A stretch of 49,800 bases of DNA from Bacteroidota bacterium (lineage in GTDB: Bacteria > Bacteroidota > Bacteroidia > Cytophagales > UBA9547): contig RDZG01000082.1 in assembly GCA_004293915.1 (NCBI GenBank), positions 1 to 49,800 of the forward strand. Direction: 5' to 3'. Each line of letters starts with the position of its first letter. Positions within the stretch are counted from its first letter, which is position 1. The notes under the pieces are model-generated. The model saw nothing but the letters and a program-made list of their open reading frames with translations, was not told the origin of the DNA and searched no databases. The position numbers were made by a program, and so were the translations under genes. Positions 42,815-49,800 of this stretch are shown in pieces.

Positions 42815-45163
42815 ATGAAAGTAACTTTAAAATTTACCCCCCCCCATTTTATACTTATAAGTATATTTAGTATTTGTTTTGCAATGCAAACCAATGCTCA
42901 AACCATCCAACTTGCCACTTGGGATTTTGCAAATGCAAACACTACGCCAACCTTGGCATCGGGCATCGGTTCTGCAACCATCGCCACAAGTGGAAATATA
43001 CAAGTTTCTAGTTCTTTTACAAACTCCTTTTCGGTAACAAACTTATCGGCTACTACTTTAGCCCAAGCCAAAAATGGAAACGGTACAATTCCCGCATACT
43101 ATATTAGTGTTACGATTTCGCCAAATCCAAACTTTGCCATCGATATTAGCAGTGTAGCTATTCAAGGATTTTCGCAAAATCGCAACCGCACGTTTAATTT
43201 ATCATATATCGATGCCCAATCGAATTTGATAAATGTGCAAAACAGAACCATCGCTACACCAACCCAAGCCCAAACATTTACGGTAAGTTCGCTCACGGGT
43301 ATACAAACACCTATCGAATTGCGGTTTTATATCTTTAGCAACCCTGCCGACCTATACGAAGCAGCAGGTTTTGGCGAAGCTGCAGGATTAGATTTAGTAA
43401 TAAACGGAAAAATAACCAATACCACCACCAACCCCATTTTGCCTGGCATGTGGTCGCTGCAAGGCAATACCGTTGCTGGCACACAGTTTTTTGGAAGTGT
43501 AAACAACGAAGCCCTAAAAATATATACCAATAATACCGAAAAAGTACGTATCGATTCCGATGGCAACGTTGGCATTGGCACCACAGCACCCACCCAAAAA
43601 CTATCGGTGGCGGGCAATATCAACCTTACTGGCACAGGCACAGGTTTGATTTTTGATGATGGCACATTCGCAAATAGTTGGCAGCCAGTGTTAGCAAATT
43701 CGGCAGCAATCTCTATACTCAATACCTCACTAAGTGGATTAACCAATACAGTAAATGCAAATTTCACAACACTTCAAACTAGCATTTTAGGGATTGGACA
43801 AGCCATTGACATACAACAAACTACGAACCAAATACTGAGTTCTTCTATTGTTGGAGTTTCTGCAAACTTAGCTAATACACAAACAACCGTTGCAAACTTG
43901 CAAACGGCTTTAGCCAATTCTACAAATAGTTTAAACAATGGTATCACATTTTCGGGAGCAAAATTTGATATTTATACCCCTGTGCAAGGACAATATAATG
44001 GTTACAAACCCATCATGAGCATGAGCCAATATGGTGAAATCAATTTTAACAGTTCGCCATACCTAAACGACAATGCCATGTATTTTGGAAATACGGGCAA
44101 TTTTAACAATGGCATACGCAAAGCAAATGATTTTGGAGGCGTTGGAGGCTATTCGGGACCAGTAGTGTTTGGCGAAAACGGAGGTGCGTTGGGCAGCAGC
44201 ACCGCAAATAGCAATTGGACAACCACTGGCACAAAACTAGCCCTAAGTTGGGATGCCAACCAAACCGTGAAAATTCACAAAGCCTTGCAATTTGCAGATG
44301 GCACAGTACAAACTACGGCTGGAAGCAACTGGGAAATGACTAATAATTATCTAACCTACCCACAAAATGTAAATGTGCAAGGCACATTGAAACTAGGCAC
44401 AAATTCATTGTATTTAGGTGGTGTTTCGGGTGGAATACCTGGATCTACCAACGAAATTTACACCGACAATGGAGCGTTGGAGATACAAAACCAAACAAGT
44501 GGGTTTCAGTTAGTGAGCATAAAAGAAGGGGGACTAAAAGTTGAAGGCGATATAGAAATACTAGGCGATAATCCAAAAATAAAAATCGGAAGCTTGGTAA
44601 TGCAAGATTTTAGCAGAACCGAGATAACAACTGGCACAACCTCAAATGGCGGACAAACAATAAATTTTGGCGTTGTCAACCATTTACCTGAGTCTTTCAT
44701 TTTTGGAAATATTGTTTATATAGAAGGAGTTGATGGGGGAAGATTTAAATCAATATACTCAAGGGATATGGTTAGTTTTTCTCAGTATCCTAGTAATTCA
44801 TTAAGCTATAATCTTGGCTCATGTATTCGATTTAATGCTGATGAAGCTCAATTAGAGTTTATTACCGCACCTATAAGCATTCAAAATACAAATGGGATTA
44901 CAAAAGCAGAACTCTTAGCACATCGTTCACTGGTTATCAAAACACCCGAAGGGCTAAATCAACCTAGTTATATTGGTATCAATAAAACCACACCAACACA
45001 TGCATTGGATGTAGTAGGAAATATAAAAATTAACACTAATGGCAATGGAATTATTTTTCCTGATGGTACAAAGATAAGTTCATTGAACGAAATTAATCCA
45101 TGGGCAATCAATGGAAATTCAATTTCTTATGGTGGAAATGTAAAAAGAACAAAGTGCAGGTAA
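42815..45163 (+). CDS. Fibre-like surface protein, N-terminal part (frameshifted before its end)
   Basis: A 782-residue secreted protein. The signal peptide (about 1-29, ending TNAQ) is interrupted by a C9 tract (42837-42845) that encodes the Thr-Pro-Pro-His stretch near residues 8-11. Residues about 30-200 form a beta-rich domain. Later there are tail-fibre-like blocks: KVRIDSDGNVGIGTTAPTQKLSVAGN (about 241-266) and a second copy around INKTTPTHALDVVGNIKI, each followed by GIIFPDGT or GLIFDDGT. Coiled-coil segments lie around 300-370. The frame ends in RTKCR after an A5 tract at 45142-45146. Removing one A joins it smoothly to the C-terminal frame that runs to 45845. Base composition is richer in C than the neighbours. 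Confidence 0.85.
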   Translation: MKVTLKFTPPHFILISIFSICFAMQTNAQTIQLATWDFANANTTPTLASGIGSATIATSGNIQVSSSFTNSFSVTNLSATTLAQAKNGNGTIPAYYISVTISPNPNFAIDISSVAIQGFSQNRNRTFNLSYIDAQSNLINVQNRTIATPTQAQTFTVSSLTGIQTPIELRFYIFSNPADLYEAAGFGEAAGLDLVINGKITNTTTNPILPGMWSLQGNTVAGTQFFGSVNNEALKIYTNNTEKVRIDSDGNVGIGTTAPTQKLSVAGNINLTGTGTGLIFDDGTFANSWQPVLANSAAISILNTSLSGLTNTVNANFTTLQTSILGIGQAIDIQQTTNQILSSSIVGVSANLANTQTTVANLQTALANSTNSLNNGITFSGAKFDIYTPVQGQYNGYKPIMSMSQYGEINFNSSPYLNDNAMYFGNTGNFNNGIRKANDFGGVGGYSGPVVFGENGGALGSSTANSNWTTTGTKLALSWDANQTVKIHKALQFADGTVQTTAGSNWEMTNNYLTYPQNVNVQGTLKLGTNSLYLGGVSGGIPGSTNEIYTDNGALEIQNQTSGFQLVSIKEGGLKVEGDIEILGDNPKIKIGSLVMQDFSRTEITTGTTSNGGQTINFGVVNHLPESFIFGNIVYIEGVDGGRFKSIYSRDMVSFSQYPSNSLSYNLGSCIRFNADEAQLEFITAPISIQNTNGITKAELLAHRSLVIKTPEGLNQPSYIGINKTTPTHALDVVGNIKINTNGNGIIFPDGTKISSLNEINPWAINGNSISYGGNVKRTKCR
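42837..42845 (+). repeat. C9 homopolymer inside the signal-peptide region
   Basis: Nine consecutive C bases in an AT-rich genome, within codons 8-11 of the fibre-like gene. At nine the gene is in frame; eight or ten would cut the protein off. This is the typical form of a slipped-strand phase-variation switch. Confidence 0.7.
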
Positions 45164-45194
45164 AATTGGATATGGAACATTTGATGCTGGTGCG

Positions 45195-45845
45195 TTGTGT
45201 ATAGTTGGCGCTGGGACAACAGGTAGTAATAGAAGAATAAGATTCTTTAATGAAGGTGGGGCAAAATTTGATGGTCAGATAGAGGTAAACAGCAATGTTT
45301 GGATTAAAGACCAATATGCCTTGCAATTTGGACCTCGTGTAGGTTTGCCCGATGGTAATGCAGCAAGTATAAAACTTGGTACTAGTGGCACCGATGAATA
45401 TTTGAATATATTTGGAGGCACTGGCAATGGCAAAGCATATCCTGCACGAAAAGTACAAATCTTTACCGAAGGTGGTGGGTTAATACAAGGAAAAATGAAA
45501 ATTCAAGACCCTTGGAGTCCTATTGGTGCGGGACATGCCGATGCACTTTTGGATGTAAATGGAAATATATACAGCCGAAAAAATGTTGTAACACAGCTTA
45601 ATTGGGCTGATGACGAATTTGATGCCCAAAGCCCAAGCTTGGAGCAAGAACAAGCCACTGCCACCAAAGAAAAACACCTCATTGGCGTACCAAAAGAATG
45701 CGAACTAAACGAAACAGGATTAGACCTAGGCAAAATGCAAGAGATACAAATGCGTAAAATAGAGCAACTATACAAACACCTTTGGAAAATGAACCAACGC
45801 ATGGAACAACTTGAAAAAGAAAATGAATTGCTTAGAAATAGGTAG
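45195..45845 (+). pseudogene. Fibre-like surface protein, C-terminal part in shifted frame
   Basis: The 216-residue continuation of the gene starting at 42815. The frame is open from about 45147 (EQSAGKIGYGTFDAGAL), so the TTG at 45195 is not a true start. It contains another fibre-type block (NSNVWIKDQYALQFGPRVGLPDG), then LLDVNGNIYSRKN, and ends in a coiled coil (QEIQMRKIEQLYKHLWKM and MEQLEKENELLRNR), which would trimerise the fibre. No S74 domain is present. Whether the break is a real mutation, a switch or a sequencing error cannot be told here. Confidence 0.8.
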
Positions 45846-45932
45846 AATGGAGAATTGAGAATGGAGAATTGAGAATGGAGAATTGAGAATGGTAGGATGG
45901 AGAATGGAGAATGGAGAATGGAGAATGGTAGA
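45846..45932. repeat. GGAGAAT heptamer repeats after the fibre-like gene
   Basis: Directly after the stop codon come about six alternating GGAGAAT/TGAGAAT heptamers, a GGTAGGAT break, and four perfect GGAGAAT heptamers. The same heptamer array follows the surface gene that ends at 49719. Confidence 0.85.
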
Positions 45933-45934
45933 GC

Positions 45935-46045
45935 GTCATTGCGAGGAACGAAGCAATCTACCAATCTACCCAGCGAAGCGACTACCACTCTACCATGCCG
46001 AAGGCAACTACCAATCTACCTAGCCGAAGGCGACTAGAAACCTAC
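45935..46045. repeat. Interspersed repeat region with GTCATTGCGAGGAACGAAGC element
   Basis: Bases 45935-45960 match a dispersed element seen in many bacterial genomes (ATTGC...GCAAT inverted ends). It is followed by three imperfect units of the type CTACCAATCTACC then (A)GCCGAAGGC(G)AACT. No coding potential is visible. Confidence 0.65.
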
Positions 46046-46054
46046 CAATTTTAT

Positions 46055-46062
46055 TATCTTTG
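46055..46062 (+). promoter_or_regulatory. -7 promoter box of the lipoprotein-T9SS unit
   Basis: TATCTTTG is an exact match to TAnnTTTG and lies 17 bases before the ATG at 46080. No TTG stands at the expected distance upstream, so confidence is moderate. Confidence 0.45.
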
Positions 46063-46079
46063 TAAAAAACAAAGCCCAA

Positions 46080-46832
46080 ATGAAATACACAAAGTACATT
46101 CTGATTTTTTGTTTACTAAACTTACTAATAACAAACTGTGCAGAAGAAAAAGCGGTATGTAATAATCCTAAAAAACAAAAACTAAGTTTTGTGATTGAAG
46201 AAATATTGGGCAAAGATATGATTTATGAAACCCAAAGTACAAGACAATACACAACGTTGCAGTTTAGACTTACCAACGACTATGATAGTGTTTGGTGGCA
46301 AATAGGCAACCATGAAGAGGTATTGAAAGGTAAAAAAGTTAGATTGGGAGATTTTCCAATAAATACAACTGTAAAAGTAACGGCTTGGGGGCAAAAAACA
46401 CTACAAATGTGCGATGGTACACAAATGGTTGTAAAAGATACTACAGAAAAGTCTTTTGATGTATATGATTACCTTGCTGTACCAATGATGGGTACTTTTG
46501 TAGGTATTTGCACCCCTGATGCTAAAAAACAAGATACCCTAATTTTAGAAAAAAAATGGTGCTCAGGAATTTGTAACCCTCCGTCTTACGAATTATATTA
46601 TTCATTTAGTTTCATTCCTTCTTGTAAAACAAATTTAGATTTTGACGGAAATTTAGGGGGTGATAATGCTTACTTTTACACTATGTATTATGCTTGTAAA
46701 TCATTAGAAGGTGTATTTAATTTGAATTCAAAAACCAGTAATTTTGTATTCAAATTTACAATTCTAAATAATGATTTAACTCCAAATCATAAATACACTA
46801 ATTATACATTTACAGGTATTAAATTAAATTAA
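46080..46832 (+). CDS. Putative lipoprotein of unknown function
   Basis: A 250-residue exported protein. The N-terminus KYTKYILIFCLLNLLITNC looks like a lipoprotein signal with the modified cysteine at residue 20, although asparagine before the cysteine is unusual. The rest contains paired cysteines and a beta-sandwich-like pattern (TTLQFRLTNDYDSVWWQIG, VKVTAWGQKTLQMCDGTQM). I recognise no family. It ends 4 bases before the T9SS cargo gene, so both are probably co-expressed, perhaps as a surface partner pair. Confidence 0.75.
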   Translation: MKYTKYILIFCLLNLLITNCAEEKAVCNNPKKQKLSFVIEEILGKDMIYETQSTRQYTTLQFRLTNDYDSVWWQIGNHEEVLKGKKVRLGDFPINTTVKVTAWGQKTLQMCDGTQMVVKDTTEKSFDVYDYLAVPMMGTFVGICTPDAKKQDTLILEKKWCSGICNPPSYELYYSFSFIPSCKTNLDFDGNLGGDNAYFYTMYYACKSLEGVFNLNSKTSNFVFKFTILNNDLTPNHKYTNYTFTGIKLN

Positions 46833-46836
46833 CAAA

Positions 46837-49719
46837 ATGAAGAAAATAATTTTAATCACTCTTTGCTTTACACTAGAAATTGTGTTTGCACAATGTTACG
46901 AAACTATCAATACTAACACCACAGATTGGCGAAAGTTCCCTAATGGGACTAGCCAAAACAGTTGGAACTGGACATCAGGAACAGCCTCAGATTGGGTATC
47001 TTATATAAAAACTCGGAAAAACTCCACTACTGGCAAAGTATTACCTACTAGTGTAGGTTCGCCATTTTTTGCCCCTAATCCAGTCATTGGAACATCATGT
47101 ACAAACACTAATGTTTGTCATTTTCAGTTCGAATTAGACAAAGCAAATGTAGACTTTCATCCGGAAGACGGTTGGGAGTTGTTATACAGAAATTTTGGTG
47201 CTTGTGGAAATACTGATTTGTCGCTTTGCGAAGAATTTGCAGCTACTGATAATCCTTCTTTTGCATTGTACAATAAATACACATCAACTATTCGCTATTT
47301 TGTATGTTTAACTGATAAAGACCCTACCATAAGCAAAAAAGGAGCGATAATAACTTTAAGCATTCCAAATGCAAGTAAAAAAAGAGATATTATAGCTACA
47401 GGGAAACCAATTCGTACACATACTACTGATTTTGATAATACCTTGAGTATAGAATCGCCTACATATTACGCAAGCAATCAATTATATTGGTTATATGCAG
47501 ATTTTCCTGTTTCTTATGACCCATGTACCTGCAGAAACCCTACCGAATTTCAACAAATTACTTTTGAGACTAAACTGATAACCCAGTTTGATGTGGTGTT
47601 GAATGCCCAAACTACCTCTACAACAGAAGAGCAAGTAAAGCTCGATAGCAATGGCGATGGCATAGGAGACAATGTAAATGTAAGTGGAAATAGAAATTTA
47701 TCTTTTGGCAAAGTGGCTTCCAATGTTTTTGGAGGGGTAATAGATATATCTAAAAATATTTCAGGTTTGGGGCAATTAGCATCAACCACTTTTGAAGATG
47801 CTAATCCTATTTTTAAAAACATATTGGCAGGTAAGCTATTTGAAGATGGACCAATTACTTTTGATAATATTTCTTTTACTCAAAATAAAGCAAGTGATTT
47901 TATTAAAAATTCAAAAGGTAACAAGTACATGTGGGGTATGTCTGATGACGAAGGTTTTGTAGTTGATGTTATGAATGCAGCTAGTAATATTCCATTTATT
48001 GGTAGTGCAATGGGCTTGATAGATTCATTTACGAGTAGTGGTGGATTTTTGGGTATTATAGGCAATATCATTGGAGCAGATGAAACTACAACTCCTATTG
48101 AACCCAAGCTAAAACAAAATGAAGAAACATACAACACTAGAAGCACAATAACGACACGTACAAATATGTCAATTACAGGAACATTAAAAGCTGATGGAGT
48201 TGCAAACAGAGATAATATAAATATACCAGGATCTAGCACCAATACACTTTCTCCTTTTTACAATAACATACTGGGAGATATTGGAATATTATATGTACCA
48301 AGTTTAAAACATGCCGATTATTCTCCACTTCAAGTAGGGAATGATACATATGGTTATGGTTATTGTGGCACAGGTGATAAATTTAATTGTAAATTTTTTT
48401 ACAATTATTTTAGTCCAACCCCTTTCAACGACAAAATACGACAATTTGCACTTGATGGAGATTTGAAATATAAAGTAAACCCAAATTCTGGACTAGAAAT
48501 TTTTTCAATAGAAGGTGCATTTATTTTAGAATACAAAAGTGATGTTCCATATACCAATAAAAATCAAATTCCTTGGGGGATTAATTCATTTGTTACTGGC
48601 ACTAGTGTGAATTATATGAATTTGTCTTTTGGAAATTTATATCCTTTGACGGCTAGTTCTACTATTGAAAATTTGAGTAATAAAGGTCATTTTCGAAATT
48701 CAGAAATCTATTTAGAATATATGTCAAAAGGATATCCAACAAATGGTTTTGCAAGATTACGTACAAAATATTATCCTTTATCTTATTTACAAAAAGCATC
48801 TTTTACATTATTGCAATCACGGGCAAGTGATGCAACAAATATTGCACCAAAGGTTTATTTGAAATTATACATTAAACTAAAAAGAAAAAATTCGCCATCT
48901 AGCGATTTTATAACAAAAGTAATTTCGGTGGAAATACCAGGAGGTGTAGAATCTAGCAGAAGTATTGGGAGTAGTAGTTTATATACTGCAAATTATGTAG
49001 AAAGTTACCCGCAAAACATACCATTGCCTACAGCAGCAAATCACGTGGGTTTCAAAAGTCCAATAGGTGTTTCTACTGCTTTAATCCCATTTCTAGAAGA
49101 AGATCCAACAAAAAGCTATTATGGAGAATCTTATAATTTTGATGCAAAAGGACTTGAGGATGATTTAACAATAAATAATGCAATAGTAAACAACCAATTT
49201 AAAGAGGCTAAAAACTCAATTACAGTTACAAATTCAGAAATAACCGGAGAATCGGTTTTGCAAACCTCTCAATATAATAATAAAAATATTGGACTAACCA
49301 GTGGTATTCAAAGCTTAGCTTATTACAGTTCCAACTCGACTGAAATTGAAAATATGTGTAAAGTTGGTAGTTATAAAACTAAGGCAGGAGTTGGCTCAAG
49401 ATTAGAAGCCTACGCCTCTACCGAACCCACACCACCAGCTGCAGTGCAATATTTCAAACCCAGCCTAAAAGCCGTGCCCAACCCAACCACAGGCAGGGTA
49501 ACGTTTTATTACAAAATAGCGAGTGCAGGCGAGGTAAGCATCAAAATTGCTAATGTAATGGGTACAGAAGTAGTAAGTGTGCTGGAGCGAGTACCCAAAG
49601 AAATTGGTAATTATGAGCAAGACCTCAATCTATCTGCCTTGCCCACAGGCGTATATGTAGTTACTATCGAATGCAATGGCTACAAAAACACCGAAAGGCT
49701 TGTGGTTAGTAGCAACTAG
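46837..49719 (+). CDS. Large secreted protein with type IX secretion sorting domain
   Basis: A 960-residue exported protein. A signal peptide (about 1-18, ending VFA) starts it. The N-terminal 250 residues are beta-rich with several Cys pairs. Around 270-280 the segment DSNGDGIGDNVNVSG resembles a calcium-binding thrombospondin-3-type repeat. The last 80 residues are a type A T9SS sorting domain: VPNPTTGRVTFYY, VSIKIANVMGTEV, LNLSALPTGVYVVTIE and the basic end NTERLVVSSN. It should therefore cross the outer membrane through the type IX system and be anchored or released. The function of the middle part is unknown. It sits 4 bases after the lipoprotein gene. Confidence 0.88.
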   Translation: MKKIILITLCFTLEIVFAQCYETINTNTTDWRKFPNGTSQNSWNWTSGTASDWVSYIKTRKNSTTGKVLPTSVGSPFFAPNPVIGTSCTNTNVCHFQFELDKANVDFHPEDGWELLYRNFGACGNTDLSLCEEFAATDNPSFALYNKYTSTIRYFVCLTDKDPTISKKGAIITLSIPNASKKRDIIATGKPIRTHTTDFDNTLSIESPTYYASNQLYWLYADFPVSYDPCTCRNPTEFQQITFETKLITQFDVVLNAQTTSTTEEQVKLDSNGDGIGDNVNVSGNRNLSFGKVASNVFGGVIDISKNISGLGQLASTTFEDANPIFKNILAGKLFEDGPITFDNISFTQNKASDFIKNSKGNKYMWGMSDDEGFVVDVMNAASNIPFIGSAMGLIDSFTSSGGFLGIIGNIIGADETTTPIEPKLKQNEETYNTRSTITTRTNMSITGTLKADGVANRDNINIPGSSTNTLSPFYNNILGDIGILYVPSLKHADYSPLQVGNDTYGYGYCGTGDKFNCKFFYNYFSPTPFNDKIRQFALDGDLKYKVNPNSGLEIFSIEGAFILEYKSDVPYTNKNQIPWGINSFVTGTSVNYMNLSFGNLYPLTASSTIENLSNKGHFRNSEIYLEYMSKGYPTNGFARLRTKYYPLSYLQKASFTLLQSRASDATNIAPKVYLKLYIKLKRKNSPSSDFITKVISVEIPGGVESSRSIGSSSLYTANYVESYPQNIPLPTAANHVGFKSPIGVSTALIPFLEEDPTKSYYGESYNFDAKGLEDDLTINNAIVNNQFKEAKNSITVTNSEITGESVLQTSQYNNKNIGLTSGIQSLAYYSSNSTEIENMCKVGSYKTKAGVGSRLEAYASTEPTPPAAVQYFKPSLKAVPNPTTGRVTFYYKIASAGEVSIKIANVMGTEVVSVLERVPKEIGNYEQDLNLSALPTGVYVVTIECNGYKNTERLVVSSN

Positions 49720-49732
49720 GTTGGTAGGTTTA

Positions 49733-49798
49733 TAGAATGGAGAATGGAGAATGGAGAATGGAGAATGGAGAATGTTGCTTACGCAAGTTTAATTCTCC
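49733..49798. repeat. GGAGAAT heptamer array with inverted copy
   Basis: Five perfect GGAGAAT heptamers at 49739-49773, followed by TTGC-TTAC-GCAA and then ATTCTCC at 49792-49798, the reverse complement of the heptamer. Together they form a palindromic element at the window edge, right after the T9SS gene. Confidence 0.8.
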
Positions 49799-49800
49799 GT

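Noticed and set aside
43327-43767. Minus-strand open frame of 146 residues inside the fibre-like gene
   Set aside because: It is the antisense shadow of a low-complexity coding stretch; no start signals or family motifs.
45142-45147. Programmed ribosomal frameshift in the fibre-like gene
   Set aside because: A +1 change would be needed and no slippery heptamer in frame, stimulatory site or hairpin is visible; an indel is simpler.

Overview
The window is a piece of an AT-rich Bacteroidota chromosome. The phylum call rests on a PorP/SprF-family outer membrane protein, a type IX secretion C-terminal sorting domain, promoters of the TTTG-N19-20-TAnnTTTG type, few visible Shine-Dalgarno sites, and the DUF177-rpmF-plsX-fabH cluster in a Bacteroidota-like form. 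Genus or family cannot be fixed from sequence alone. The left edge cuts a 5S rRNA, so an rRNA operon ends here.

Layout: 1-17.9 kb is mostly housekeeping: 5S rRNA and terminator, uvrA, an AsmA-like protein, a voltage-gated K+ channel with an unusually long C-terminus, PorP/SprF, a DUF349 protein, small DUF2795 and OsmC genes, then a minus-strand group (frameshifted glycosyltransferase, small unknown, oppC-type permease). A large hybrid histidine kinase with an overlapping single-domain receiver follows, then a small unknown and a metallo-beta-lactamase-fold hydrolase. At 17.9-18.9 kb sits a HigB/HigA-like toxin-antitoxin pair with a palindromic operator inside its promoter. 19.0-23.2 kb (minus) holds a LolC/E-type permease and the lipid/ribosome cluster DUF177-rpmF-plsX-fabH. 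23.2-25.0 kb holds a HepT/MNT toxin-antitoxin pair and pyruvate dehydrogenase E1 beta.

25.1-31.3 kb is the most unusual region. Four diverged copies of one repeat, each with a near-perfect Bacteroidota promoter, separate three conflict-type cassettes (Rpn-family nuclease, Fic protein with C-terminal winged helix, DarT/DarG DNA ADP-ribosylation pair). The fourth copy is the native promoter and start of a leucine-rich-repeat protein kinase. Copy 1 is a truncated 5' remnant of that kinase gene with a nonsense codon. I infer a locus where toxin or defence cassettes have been inserted at, or exchanged through, a repeated promoter/start module.

31.3-36.1 kb contains a small unknown gene and a very large transglutaminase/DUF2126 protein flanked by two different tandem arrays: eleven 21-bp units each centred on the same 10-bp palindrome, and four 99-bp units with mutually exclusive hairpins. 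36.1-42.4 kb returns to metabolism (SDR oxidoreductase, sialate O-acetylesterase, PabB-like enzyme, TPR protein) and a small S74-chaperone protein. 42.8-49.7 kb carries surface proteins: a fibre-like protein with a C9 tract in its signal-peptide region and a frameshift near its end, a putative lipoprotein, and a type IX-secreted protein. Both surface loci are followed by GGAGAAT heptamer repeats.

I saw no tRNA, CRISPR array, integrase or complete insertion sequence. Assignments come from reading motifs; no database search was run.
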